Below, one piece after another: positions 11,532-23,505 of a stretch of DNA of 64,000 nt. The stretch's first letter is position 1; the number at the start of each line of letters is the position of its first letter. The DNA comes from Cunninghamia lanceolata. Its lineage: Eukaryota > Streptophyta > Pinopsida > Cupressales > Cupressaceae. Made by a program: the position numbers and the translations under genes. The notes beneath the pieces are model-generated. The model was given only the letters and a program-made list of their open reading frames with translations, was not told the origin of the DNA and did no database searches. The DNA lies in assembly GCA_027924645.1 (NCBI GenBank), contig BSBN01000187.1, positions 16,448,001 through 16,512,000 on the forward strand, written 5' to 3'.

Positions 11532-14500
11532 ACTTTGTGGTATTCACTATAGAACATAGTTAAACTCAAACCACTTGTCTGTATTTTCTTGTCAATAATG
11601 ACTAATAGGGCCTATACCATAAGAAGAAAATAGAATGATTCCATCAAATGACAAATAATAGTGGTCCCACTCAATCTACTCAATAAAGGCTCAACTACAT
11701 ATTAATCCCCTTAATAATGTTGAATGTTGTTGATGTGTTCATTTCTTAAGCACATCAATGAAATAATTAATGGTAGCGTCCTTCACATTTTCTTTCCTTG
11801 TTTTACCCCTAATCATTGATCATTTGTTGATGAACATGAGGTATTGATTGTTGTTAGGTTGTAATGACCTAGAATTTTGACTCAAAAGGAATGTGGAGAT
11901 ATTATAGCCATTGCGGGTTAATTCATATTGGTTGAGACACTAATAAGTAAAATTTCTAAGGGGTCCATTCCTATAGAAATAATTATGGGCCCATTGTTTA
12001 TTAATTCTAGCAACTAAAGTAAAATGTTGAGAGAGTCATGGCTTGGCTAAAGGTTTTCAAATTGTTAAGTATTGGGAGAAGCATAGAATTTTCTCGTTGG
12101 TCTTGGTGTATCAACCAAACATATAGTGAGTACTTTGGAATGTTTTTGATGATGCATGACTATTGACCAAAAAGGAAAGGCAATGCAAGTTGTTAATCTT
12201 AGGATAACTTCAAAGGCCTTATTCCATTGAATTTATTTCCCACGTTTCAAGTGTAGAACAATAGTGTTAAGGGTTTTTCTAGAGGAACAATCCAAATGCA
12301 AGTTGAGAGAGTAGATAAGAAACTTGATGGTGCCTACAAAAACTGATTGAGGAAGAGGCTATAATTAATAGCCCAATTAATTGAGAATTCTACAAGGGAG
12401 CTACTAGGTGATTTGGAACAAATTGATGGGTTCTTATATCTTAATGAATCTAATTTATGGGTTGTATTGTTTCTCGAGGAAAAGAAAATTAGAGAGATAA
12501 TGTAGATCAAATTTGTGTCCATCTTGTTGGTTGAAACAAAGATAACATTTGAGTCTTTAGGGTATGGACAACACTTTAAACATTTATGTTGCATGAGAAA
12601 TCAATGGAATTAGGTTGTGTTAGACACCATGTATGCACACCTAAGGAATATTTTCTTCCTTGTTCTATAGGAAATTTAATCTTGTAGAGTATCATGTCAT
12701 GTACAAGGGCATGGAAATTTCACAATTAGGTCTCCAACCATTAAATTTATCCCCTAAAGCTAGATTAAACATATTATTTGGCTTATGACCAATTGAATGC
12801 CCAATTGCAACAAATGCAAAAAGGAATTCATTTATGAAAGGTCATTGCAATGAGTTTAATAAAAATGGTGTACCTGAAAAAGGATGCAATGCTTGGTGAA
12901 GAGGATTGGGACAAGTGGAAGATATGTGACAAATTTAGGGCAAAATAAGTGGGTTATAAATATTACTTCCCTTGATGAAGTGAGGTTGGATATTTCTTTG
13001 TTGAAATGAACTAAGTGTGTAGTTTGGTCTTATATGTTTCTAGGTGTCAATTTTTAGTTCAAGTATAATTTCTAGTGCCTCTCATGTTTGTAGATTTGGA
13101 GAAGGTGTTTGCATACAGAAAACTTTCTCCATGATTTGAATATGAGAATTTGAGGGGATCCAATTATATCTCTAGTGATACATTTGCTAGTTTCTTGTTA
13201 AATTGATTAGTTGATTGTCACAATAGTTGTAAGACTTTTTCAAAGTCGTCGTAGACTCTTTTCATAATAGCATGTGGGGCTTCTTTGATTAGCTACTTGG
13301 ACTATTAAAGTATATTTGGTCATCTAATGTTTCTGATAGTATGCAAAGTGTATTAGATGAAATTATAGTTGGACTAATGGGATTCTAAGATACACCTCTA
13401 GTTCTCTATTTTGTGTTGATTCACATCATGCTCAAAATCTCAAACTTACATATGTGTTTGCGCTTGGTTTCAAAACATGACTCTATCATGAATAGATTAA
13501 GTCACCAATCTCTTAGTAGTTGATCCTTTCATAATTCATATATATATTATATGTTCTTTATTAGTTAGATTAGTTAGTGTCCTTATCAATGTGCATATTG
13601 GTACTACCATTTTTGTAATATATTTTGAGAGCCTTCATATATAAACCATCTTTAGATAGTCATGCATCTTGGTATTTTCAAACATTATGTGTAAACTATG
13701 ATATTGTGGGTGATATCACATTTAGGGATATAAATCTTATTTGCATCTTTAGTTGTATATATTTAACTTGATAATAATCTTGTTTCTAAAGAGGTCTTTA
13801 GGTCTACAATAACAATAAGTGAATGTAAGGGATATTTAGTGATAAATAATTATGATATCTTTACACATAGGGTGTAGTTAAGCTATGTAACCTAGCTTGT
13901 GTTTCATTTTTCTTTAATTATCTTGTCAATATCTTTGGGAATAGCCTCCTTGGTTCTATAGAGACAAAAATGTAGAAAGTTGCATGCTTTGGTCAATTAG
14001 CCCACAATTTCCTATAATCTAATTATGAGTATGTTCTTGTCAATTTTAACCAACCTAAATCCCTAATTTTAAATTTTAAAATGCATTCTTTAGGACTCTA
14101 GGATTCAATTTGGAGCACCAATAGAGTAGTAGCTTTCTTTTTATTGATTTATTGATTTGAACCCCTGTAGGATTTATAAGAATTTGACCATTTTTATGGA
14201 ATTTGACTTTCATTGGGCTTTATTTTTGTAAGATTTATAGAAGGTATGGGAACAATTTAGTCATTATTTTTATGGAGTTTAAAGACTTTGTATTTTTTTG
14301 TGGGTTTAATTTTATAATATTTGCAAAAGGAAAAAGACCTATATATCTATAAATTTAGTTATATTTTAATTTGGCCATATATTTCTGCAAACTTAGGAGC
14401 ATTTTTGTTTACATAATAATTTACATCATATTTTTCAAAAAAAACTTAAATTTAAAAAATAATATGAACCATTTATTTCATATAAATTTAATAATTTAAA

Positions 14501-14590
14501 AAAAAATTTACTTTCAATTAAAAATTTGCACCATTAAAAAATTAATTATGAGACCACTTATCTAAAAAAACTTCTAGTTGTTCTCCATAA
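11532..14590. other. Intergenic, no supportable gene
   Basis: About 3 kb of AT-rich sequence with stops in all frames. Only short open stretches occur, none with a recognisable motif. A run around 14,280-14,560 is especially rich in A and T homopolymers. It may contain very old transposon sequence, but nothing can be named. Confidence 0.6.
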
Positions 14591-14599
14591 CTACAACTT

Positions 14600-14800
14600 A
14601 GAAATTGTGGAGGGAGATTTCCTTAACATCATAAATTGCCTTCTTAAAAAATCACCCCTAGTTAGTATGTTGAAAGAATTATCAACTCTTGGGAAATTAT
14701 CAATAATTTTCACTCAGTTTCCATAAAACATGTGTTCAGAGAAGCAAATGGTGTGGCTAATTGCCTGGTGTGACTAAGCAAAGTTCTACACTTTGGCCGA
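14600..14800 (+). pseudogene. LINE-type RNase H (RVT_3-like) relic
   Basis: In one frame the sequence reads LEIVEGDFLNIINCLLKKSP, and after a frameshift near 14,665 it continues VERIINSWEIINNFHSVSIK then HVFREANGVANCLV. EGD...N and H-REAN-VA are the signature blocks of the RNase H-like domain at the C-terminus of plant LINE polymerases. Nothing of the LINE polymerase itself is recognisable upstream, so this is a short 3' relic. Confidence 0.7.
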
Positions 14801-15190
14801 CTGGCCCCTTCCTCAAGGATATTGAAGCATTGTGTCGAAACGACATTGCTAATCATTCTTCTAAAGGGGCTCGTGGTGAACGAACAAGTTGTACCTTACA
14901 ATGATAAATTACAATGTTTACCTCAGATGAGAGGCTTCCATATTGATGAGCGGTCTTATCAATAGGATTTCTAATTATGGAGAAGATTTTTCTTGACTAT
15001 TCATAGTTGAGAACTATAGAGAATTGAAAGGGAGGTTTAAGATTTGATGGGGCTAGACTATTGAAAAACTCAAGTCAAAAATCAAAATGATGAGAGAATA
15101 ATATGCAGTGATAGGAATAGGGTGGAGCTCATCAATTGTGGGAAATGGAAAAGTGATGGTAGAATTTGGAAGATTCTCAAGAGGGGGGTT
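14801..15190. other. No gene seen
   Basis: Sequence between the LINE relic and the level-0 ORF. Minus-strand open stretches that overlap 15,053-15,554 are the opposite strand of the level-0 ORF and carry no motif. Confidence 0.5.
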
Positions 15191-15213
15191 TTCAACATTC
15201 ATGGAATGATAGA

Positions 15214-16026
15214 GAAGCAATGACACTATATTTATTGAGGAGTTTATCAAAAGCTGGAATAATAGAAGGGTGAAAGTGAAGGGTTTGGAGTTCGAGGTCA
15301 CAGAGGATCTGGTGGCTAAAGTTATTGGGCTTTCGCTGGAGAGTGCTAAAGTCTTCAAGAATAAGAGACTGGGTGAGGAGGTGATGGCTACTTTCCTCAA
15401 CAAAGACACTAAACCATATAAATTGCACACAGGGGATGCTAGAAGCTCCATTAAGTCTTCGTGGAACAAGATAGCCATGTACATAATGAGGTATGATACC
15501 CTCGAAGGGTGTTTCAAGTTTATTTATTCTTACCACTCCGTTCTTCTCAACCACTTTAGAAGGGATAAGCCTATCTCCTTCACCTATTATTTGATTTTTT
15601 CCCTAGACAAGTTGATGAAAGACTATAAAAAAGGCCTAGTGGTTGTTCCCCTGCACCAAGGGTTGATTCTCTTAATTGTGAGCCATGTTAAGACTCTCTA
15701 CCCCCCCATTCATCAACCAATTCATAAGAAGAAAAAAAAAGGAAGGAAACATGTAGTGGACTGCTCTATTTCATCTTTTGAGGAAATAGAGGAGGAGGAA
15801 AGTAGCTGGAACAAATAGGTTGGATTTTGATCCATAATCCAGCTACCAAAATTCCTTAGATATAAGAGTTACTGGTAAGAGAAAAGGAAGTGGTGAGTAG
15901 TTCTTGAAGGGTACCCCTCCTAAAGCACCTCTAAATAAGAATAACAGTCTTGGTATCCTTGAGAAAGGGAAAGCTAAAGCCTTCCCTGAACCTACAATGG
16001 GAGTCCCCTTTCCTAGTCTAAATAAT
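15214..16026 (+). pseudogene. Level-0 ORF, part 1 (non-pol retroelement-like ORF)
   Basis: Open from about 15,214 to 15,818. The N-terminal part has GLEFEVTEDLVAKVIGLSLE, a pattern shared with the ORF at 20.2 kb, followed by a predicted helical region, then a basic run (HKKKKKGRKH) and an acidic run (FEEIEEEE). After the stop at 15,818 more coding-like sequence continues to the chromovirus insertion at 16,027. It resumes at 30,754 in frame-compatible form. I do not recognise a named family. Its plan (globular, basic, acidic, coiled coil) matches two other ORFs in the window. Confidence 0.6.
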
Positions 16027-17008
16027 TAATGCAGGAGCATCCGAGTCCACAAGCAATCTTGCATCAATAAAAAAAAAATTAGTTTTTTTTATCAAATAAA
16101 AAACATGGGTATTGTAGAAGAGATTAATGGGTATCAATAGTTCAAGTTTGGTGTGATTTGGATAAACAAATGTTTTTTGAATAGATTAAAAACATGGATA
16201 TTGTAAAAGAGCTTAATGGGTATCACCAGTTCAAGTTTGGTGCAAACTGGATAAAAATTGGTGATGTTACATTGATTGGTTGGTTCACTCATCTAGATGA
16301 TGATTGACACACTCATTCTTAGCCACGCATGGAATGTCATTCTTAGCCATGCATGGAAAGTCATTCTTGATCACACATGGAAAGTCATTCTCAGTCGTGC
16401 GTGAAAAGTCATTCTCAGTCATGCATGGGAAGTCATTCTTGGTCGCACGTGGGAAGTCACTCTAGTCCATGCGTGGAGAGTCATTTTGGGTCACACATGG
16501 GATGCCATTCTCAGTCAAGCATGGGAAGGCATTCTCGACCATGTGTGGGGTGTCATTCTCTATTTCACGTGGAATGTCTTTCTCGGCCGCGCGTGGAATG
16601 TCATTCTTAGCCATGCGTAGAATGTGATTCTCGGGTGAGTGTAAATGTCATTCTCACTTGTGCATGGGATCTCATTCTTGAGAAATCATGAAATGTCATT
16701 CTTGGCTGAGTGTGGAATCATTCTCAGTCAAGCATGGAATGTCATTCTCAACCGATCATTCACTTGCCGATTAGCCGAGTGCTCACTCAGCCGAGTGCTA
16801 TTCGCCAAAGGTTTAGAGATGCCAATGAAAGTTCACAAAATTTGTACACTACCGATGGATTATAGATGTGGATTTCCATTAAAAGTAGTTATTGTTATTA
16901 TCAAACAACATTCTCATTAATACTTTCTTTTGAGAAGAGTAAATGGGATGATTATTCTTGTTTGGAAAAGGGAGGGGGAAAATTGAGAGAAAAGTATTAT
17001 ATTAAATA
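16027..17008 (+). repeat. 5' LTR of second chromovirus, first segment
   Basis: Starts TAATGCAGGAGCATCCGAGT (TGATG in the other copy). Together with 24,619-24,793 it gives about 1,157 bp against 1,238 bp in the 3' LTR; about 80 bp near 16,920 present in the 3' copy are absent here. It contains a long 24-bp tandem repeat. Confidence 0.9.
16316..16770. repeat. 24-bp minisatellite in the 5' LTR
   Basis: About 18 degenerate copies of GCATGGAATGTCATTCTCGG plus a four-base tail (consensus near NCAT). The core GTCATTCT is nearly invariant while the CGTGC/CATGC part varies. The unit length is a multiple of three, so stop-free frames appear by chance. Confidence 0.9.
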
Positions 17009-18132
17009 TGTTGGCAAGAGACACTACTATGCATGATAGGTGTTGTCACTGATGGCAACTAAGTCTATATTACACATCCACATTACATAATTTGTTCATA
17101 CTAGAACTCAGAGTGAAGATTTGTCTAAGTCTAGGTAGTCAGAAATAGAGCATGTGATAGGGTCCAGTATCTTGGTCCGGATCTCTCCAGTGCAAATCAT
17201 AGTGTGCTACAGATCAGAGGGAGTGATAAGGATTGTTAGGACTATCTAAATCTAGAAATTTAACCTCCAATGATAAATGATTCAAAAGTTATAAGCATCT
17301 GAGTATTGGGTTCCAATTAGTCAGTACAATCAGAAGAAGAACAGGTCGACCTAGCAGTTGATCTTGGTCTGGATGAAGAAAAGCTGTTGTTTAAGAAATT
17401 TGTGATAATCAATGGTATTGGTTGACATGATTGATGATTTGAGAACACAATTTTTTGGTCCACGTTGTTGATTGTGCATGGATTTAGCTGACAGAGCAGA
17501 GTTCTGAATAAATGTTCTTGAAGCCGACTATAGTTGATTGAATTTCTTGATGCAGATATATATAGCCGATGGATTTGAGTATTTTGTGGTGTGATTATAA
17601 TGTGATGATGGAGTAAGTGTGAAAAAGGTAGAAAGAAGTACGAAGGTGAAGATCTAAGCTTGAATTATGGCCTAACAGTGAAACAGGACAGAGTAAGGAT
17701 GAAGTGTGTAAGATCAATATTCTATGCTTAATCAAAACTAAATTTTTGCATTGGTAGATGCTATTCATCAGTTCAAACATTCTGTAATCTTCTTGTAATC
17801 AATTTTGGAGGTAGTGATCCTCTTGGAGTAGTGAGCTCTGGGTAGTACGCCCTAAAAGCATGTGCCTTCCCCATTTGTAATACTTTTAATAGAGTATAAT
17901 TTCTTGTGGGTTAACCCCCACCATGGTTTTTCCCTTAACCAGGTTTCCATGTAAAAATATTGGTGTTATGTGTGTTGATTTTGTTTCTGCTCATGTGTTG
18001 TTGATTCATGCTTTCATGGTTATATCATTCATCTATTAATAAGTGGTAAAGAAGTTTAAATTACAACAAAGGATAAAAGTTTTGTGACAACTGATTCACC
18101 CCCCCCCTCAGTTGTCTGCCCTTATTTCAACA
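17009..18132 (+). repeat. 5' LTR of the non-autonomous element
   Basis: 1,124 bp, TG...CA ends. Compared with the 3' copy it has scattered substitutions and an extra 17 bp or so near 17,810. Its end has a C-rich hairpin (18,086-18,116) just before the primer site. Confidence 0.9.
18086..18116 (+). promoter_or_regulatory. U5 hairpin with C-rich loop
   Basis: GACAACTGA (18,086-18,094) pairs perfectly with TCAGTTGTC (18,108-18,116) across a loop of TTCAC followed by Cs. The same structure with different stem bases occurs in the copia LTRs of this window. Confidence 0.75.
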
Positions 18133-18134
18133 AT

Positions 18135-18146
18135 TGTTATCAGAGC
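18135..18146 (+). promoter_or_regulatory. Primer binding site, initiator tRNA-Met type
   Basis: TGTTATCAGAGC, two bases after the LTR, differs at one position from the canonical TGGTATCAGAGC. The following AAGGTTCC also matches the leader of the copia at 44.2 kb. Confidence 0.85.
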
Positions 18147-18200
18147 AAGGTTCCTTGGAAGAAGTTTAACAGCTTGACGAAGATCTATTAAGGTGTTGTA

Positions 18201-19418
18201 ATGGGTTCATCTAGATATTCTAATGGCATCATTGAACAACTTCAACTTGCTTTAGAAGATCTTGATCAGTCTAGAGCAAAAGTCAAAGAACTACAAGAGA
18301 ACCTTAAAGATGCTGAGGATTTCATTGAGACTTTAAAAGGTCAACTGGGCAAATCTAATGAAAAGAGAAGGGAGCTACTTCATCAGCTAGCAAATCAAAC
18401 TGAAGATAATAACATGGATGAGACCCTAAAGGAGAAAACAAAGGAATATGAAAAGTTAGCAAAAGAAGTTGTTGTCCTAAAACATGAAATGGAATCCAGA
18501 GTGATGAGACTAACCAAGGAAATTGAGGAAAGGAAGAAGACTGAAGAAAAATAGAATCAATCTATGAAAGAAAGAACAGAAGAATGTTGCAAATTGGATA
18601 GGATACTTGGCCATCTAGACTCTGATCTACAAGAAACCAGGAATAATGAGGAAGAACTTGAAATACAAATTGTCATTCTCAAACATGACCTAGAAGTTGC
18701 AAATGAATATAAAGAGAAATTCAAGATAAGGTTAGCTAAACTTGAAGTGTTGGTTGATAGTCAGAAGATGGCAGATGATAAGCATGGTCTAGGATTTAAG
18801 AAAGGTGAAAGCTCTAGATCTGGTCAAAGAAATCCTAAAGCAAGAAATCAAGGAAGGAAACCTAGAAGGCCTCCAGTAAGACAACCTAATGCTCAAAGGT
18901 GTCCATCTTTCAATGACAATTATTTTAAATGCAATAAGTATGGTCATAGAGCTAATCAATGTAGAAGTAAAGTAAATCAAAATGCATTATCTTTCTTCTG
19001 TCAATGCTTTAATTGCAAAAAGATAGGTCATAAGACTAAGGAATGCAAAAGTGGATCAAGGAATTCTCCTGAGAATAAACAAGTTTTCAATGGAAGATGT
19101 TTTACTTGCAATAAGTTTGGGCATATTGCAATGCAATTCAAATCTAAACCTGCTCCAACATGTAATTGTCAAAGAAACAAGATTGTATGTTTCAACTGCA
19201 ACAAATCTAGACATATTGCTAAATTTTGCAGAAGCAAAAAGGTGAACTCACAGGCAAGCAAAGAAAAAATAGAGAAGAAGATGGACAAAGGCAAGGGTAA
19301 AATAGATGTTAATGAGATCCAGAATGAAATGAACAAAACTTGGGTGAAGAAAGGTTCAAAGAATGAAGGTGATGGATCCACACCGGAATCTGGTGCTGAT
19401 AATTCCTTTGGGAATTGA
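18201..19418 (+). pseudogene. ORF A: coiled-coil protein with four zinc knuckles (gag-like)
   Basis: One frame of about 405 codons with a single internal TAG (18,552-18,554). The first 200 residues are a long coiled coil rich in E, K and L (LQLALEDLDQSRAKVKELQE and onward). After a basic linker (RSGQRNPKARNQGRKPRRPP) come four CX2CX4HX4C-type knuckles near 18,925, 19,010, 19,100 and 19,190. Only the second, CFNCKKIGHKTKEC, is intact; the first has Y for C, the third ends in F, and the fourth has R for G. The likely role is RNA packaging and particle assembly. It lacks the usual copia gag domain, which is odd, and is followed directly by ORF B rather than pol. Confidence 0.8.
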
Positions 19419-19841
19419 ATCAGGAGCTCTAGCTCAGGGGGAGATACATTGAAAATCTAATCCCCCTTTTGGCAAGTGGGTGCCTAAATCTGGTACAATG
19501 AATGAAGATAGAAAAGCCTATTGCAGATCTATTGAAGAAAATTCTAGAAGAAAAGAAGATAATATGATTGGTTGTGGAGCTATTGAAGATTGATTGTATG
19601 CAGAAACAGTGTAACTAGATGTATTAGGGCAGAGAATTTACTACAATGGTGAATTAGGTTTTGTGGAGCATAAAAAGTCATTCATTCATCATATGAATCA
19701 CTTTGCATTTGAAGAAAACAAGAAGAGAGCTTGATCTGAGATTTCAAAGATTCGAAGTGCGACGGGAGAATTCATCAACTAACCCTAATCGACAAAACAA
19801 GGTATTCTCTGTGAAACTTTCTAAATTTGCAATCTCTGGAA

Positions 19842-22800
19842 ATGGCTACACCTCTGGTTGTGAACATCACTAAGCGACCTAGGCTGAAGTTTAAAAAGCA
19901 TCCCTTCAATTCCACCCAAATTGATTTGATGGGAGCATTTTCTAGGGTTCCATATGGAGTTCTTCACACATAAGACATTAGGGCTTACATTTACGCACCT
20001 CTAGAGGAGCATGGTGACTCAAGGTTTGTTGATCTATTCATGAAACATTTAAAAGGTGATGATTTTGAGCTCAAACCACAATACAAATCCCTAGAAGACA
20101 AGAAGTTCATACAATTTGTTGAGTTTCTAACTTTTGCAGAGGATGAGTGGGTCTAGTATGTCTTGAGCCATATCCATGATGAGTTTCTATGGTTGAATCA
20201 CACATTCAAGATCACAAAAGATGCAATAAGGGTGGTTACAGGATTGAACTCAACTGGTACCCTGCCTCAGCTGAAGGCTATGAAGAATCAAGAAGTCATA
20301 AAGGCAACCGAATCAAAATTTGACAAGAGAGCTATGACTATAAATGACATAGAGGATCATGGGGTCAGAGTCGCATCAATGGTGTTAGGATATAGGATAT
20401 ATTACTCTAGCAGAGAAAATTTAGTTTTCAAAACAGCCATCTATATTGCATATCAGATGGTGAAAGAAAATGCAAACTATGATCTCTGCGAACTATTGCT
20501 AAACTAGCTCATGGATAACCTAAGCAAGATAAAGGACAAAAAGTACTCATTCAAATATGGTACGCTAATTTTGTGTCTTTTCTTTTATTTCTTGAGTGAG
20601 TTTCTAGAAAATAAAAACATAATTTGGTCAAGTGACAAACTAGTAGCAGTCCAGATTAGAAATCACTTGAATTGTTTGGGTATTTATGATGCACAAAAGA
20701 CTGCACTATGGGGATTCTTTAAAAACTTCCAGAGTATGATGTAGGCTAGGGATAGAATACCTAGGTCTGTGGTTAAGAAATACAAGGATACCATTTGTTT
20801 CATGGTTACAGTTGATCATGCCCATGGGGTATGAAGTGGATGGGAGTGTGTTGGAACTGTATGCACAACATTTGTTAAGTTATCCTAGAGATCTAGCTAA
20901 AGAAAGATTTGGAACTTATGAAGAAATTTCACAAAAACTGCATCTTCAATTCAAGGCCCCTGAAATCAATAGGAAAGTAAGAAAAGAAGTTGAGCGGTTG
21001 GCTGAGAATCTAGGCCTTACTAAGGAAGTTGTGAGGCAATTCAGGGAAAGAATAAAAAATGCTGAGAAGGAAAAGCAGGACAGGGAACAGGAAAGTGTTC
21101 TGGCAGAACCTCCTTCCAAGTCAAGGTCTACTAGGAGTGCTAGTTCAACCTCTAGTGCATCCCCTTCTCTTGTTGCAGAGATATCCAAAGAAAAACCTAT
21201 TGGTAAGGAAAGAAAAAGAACAAAAGAAATGGCCAAGAGGTCATATGGTAGTATGGAGAAGGAAGATGAAGAAGAAACTGACTCAGATTATGAGGTCAAA
21301 GAATTGAAGGCATCAGGCTCTAAAGTTGCTAAAGTGTCTAAGGAGAAGCCCTCTGAAAGCAAAAAGCAAAGTAAAAGGCATAAGTCAGAGGCTGATGTTG
21401 TGAAGCCTACTCCTTCTGTGAAAAACATCATCAAGTCAATCACTATAGATGGGAATCTAAAGCCATTAACTAAATTTTATAATCATTACAGTGATGATGA
21501 CAAGAAGCATTTAGAGGATGCCACTGTGAAGTACCTGAATGTATTCAACAGAGCTCCAGTGGAAAATTTGGTAGAAATCCCTAAGAAAAGAAGTTGCAAA
21601 AGCAAAAGATTTGGAGCTAAGGGAACATGTATTATCTAGTATGTGTCTGGTGATCTCTAGAAAATAAGCAGACAAAAATTTCAAAGAAGTCAAGAATGAA
21701 TTTAGAAGCAAGACAAGGATGAATAAGCTGATGATTGGAGGTATTGATGAAGTTGTCTAAGAAACAAAGAAGATTCTAAAGAAAACACTAGACAAGAACA
21801 AGTTTTATGTGGTTATAGAAGAACCAGTTGATACTAAGGATGCATCAATTCTGAATGATGAAGAGCAATAGAGAAATAGGCAACAAAATGGAGTAGATGA
21901 TGACTCCATTCTGGAAGAAAAAGCATTGAATAAAGAAGATGAAGAAATGATGGAAGAAGAACAAGTATAAGAAATTGATGATGGGATTGATTCCTCAATT
22001 CTAGATGTTGAAGAATTGAAGATTAATGAGCAGCAAACTAAGATAGATGACTCCTCTGCTCCGGAAGAGGAAGAAATAAACAAAGAAGATGAAAAGATGA
22101 CAGATAAAATGGATGAGGTGGGAGGTATTCAAACTCCTTTGGATCAATCCAGCAAAGAAGATATAGAGATGAATGTTGAAATAGATGTGCAAAGTGAAGA
22201 TGATTCATTGAAGAATAAAGAACATGAAACTGAAGAAGATAAGGATCAAGAAGCAGAAAAGGCCGAGGACAAAAATGAAAAAGAAGAAGAGATTGAAAAG
22301 GTTGATGAAGAGCTCAAGTAGGACAATTTGGTTAACAGTTCCGATAAGGATCAAATAGATACATTAGCATCTTGGGCAAGAGACACTGCAGAAGTAGTGA
22401 AAGAAATCTTAGAAAAATGATAAACTAGTTGCAGAAGAGTTGAAAGGTCCAATCATTATGGATAGTCTTTCACCAATCCAGAAGATAAAGTGGGACTCTC
22501 TCGCACAAGCTAAGGCCAAAGAAGATATTTTGAAGTCTCACATAGAAGACAGTGAGCTACGTGGTCTAGCATCATGGATTTTGGAGAAAATCATGCCAAC
22601 TTACTAGAAGGACTCATCAGCATCACCCTCAGGTCAGTTAAAGAATTTGATAAACTCTGTAAGTACTCATTTTGAATCTCTTGAAAAGTTTGCAGAGGTA
22701 AAGGTTCAAAATGAATTCAATGGTAAAAGATTTGATGCTCTAAAAGGGATGATTGGAGTAGATAGAATTATGTTGGATACCAATGTAAAGAGTATTCAAA

Positions 22801-23130
22801 ATGCTCTTACAGAAGGAGGAAATATATATATAAATTTTCTTATCTTGTCCTAAAGTTATAGAGGATATTGAAGATAAAATAAAGGAGTCTAATAAAAAAC
22901 TATCAAGTGTATCCAAATATTTTGATCATTTGAAAACATCTGTGGCAAATAAGGAGTGTCAGACAATCATCTTGATTGAAGGAATAAAGAAATTGACACA
23001 AGAAAAGGAGAGCATTGAGGCAAGGATGAGTGAGCTCTGGGGACTAATTTCCCCCAAAATGGAAGCAATGTTCAATGCCTTGACCGAAGCCCAAGCTGCT
23101 GCTAAGTCAAGTGACCCCACGGATCTGTAA
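19842..23130 (+). pseudogene. ORF B: large unrecognised ORF of the non-autonomous element
   Basis: Starts MATPLVVNITKRPRLKFKKH at 19,842. The N-terminal part (to about 20,744, one frame, four stops) contains LNHTFKITKDAIRVVTGLNS and predicted helices. After a frameshift near 20,780 it reads EVERLAENLGLTKEVVRQF, then Ser/Lys-rich sequence (20,900-21,640), a strongly acidic stretch (21,950-22,320) and a coiled-coil C-terminus ending EAQAAAKSSDPTDL. At least four frameshifts. I recognise no enzyme motif. The likely relation is to the level-0 ORF and the ORF at 52.7-55.3 kb; an additional structural or targeting protein is a guess. Confidence 0.7.
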
Positions 23131-23490
23131 AAGGCAAAGTCACAAGCATTTCTGTTCAGTTGCCACATCTCAATTTTGAACAGTATGAAGAAGAGCTGGG
23201 ATAGTGAGCTGGCACTATTGAAAAACTTTTTTGGTGATATACTTAAGTTTATGTAAATAGGACTTAAGGATTGTTTGTACATATGCGGCTTGGTATATAG
23301 AATTTTTGTGTAAATTCTATTTTGTGGATCCCACCCTTTACCATTGATGTCAAAGGGGGGCTAAAGAGTAGTGAAAAATGAGGAATCCAACAAAGGAGGA
23401 GCACTGAAGAACAGTGAAAAGCATAAGTGTACATAGTAAGGGGGAGTTGTTCTAACACTTAGTCATTTTTCACTAAGTGTTGCCATCAAT

Positions 23491-23505
23491 GTCAAGGGGG
23501 GAGAT
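23491..23505 (+). promoter_or_regulatory. Polypurine tract of the non-autonomous element
   Basis: GTCAAGGGGGGAGAT abuts the 3' LTR at 23,506 and would prime plus-strand DNA. The preceding TTGCCATCAATGTCAA matches the copia tract region at 39.7 kb on the other strand. Confidence 0.85.

Noticed and set aside
11187..14580. Several 60-90 codon open frames
   Set aside because: AT-rich, low-complexity peptides without motifs or neighbouring support.
15053..15554. Minus-strand open frames of 154 and 120 codons
   Set aside because: They lie opposite the level-0 ORF, have no motif, and its plus-strand frame has the shared F-VT...GL line and continues after the insertions.
16316..16770. Regular short repeats that could suggest a CRISPR array
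   Set aside because: Units are contiguous, with no unique spacers, in a plant retrotransposon LTR.
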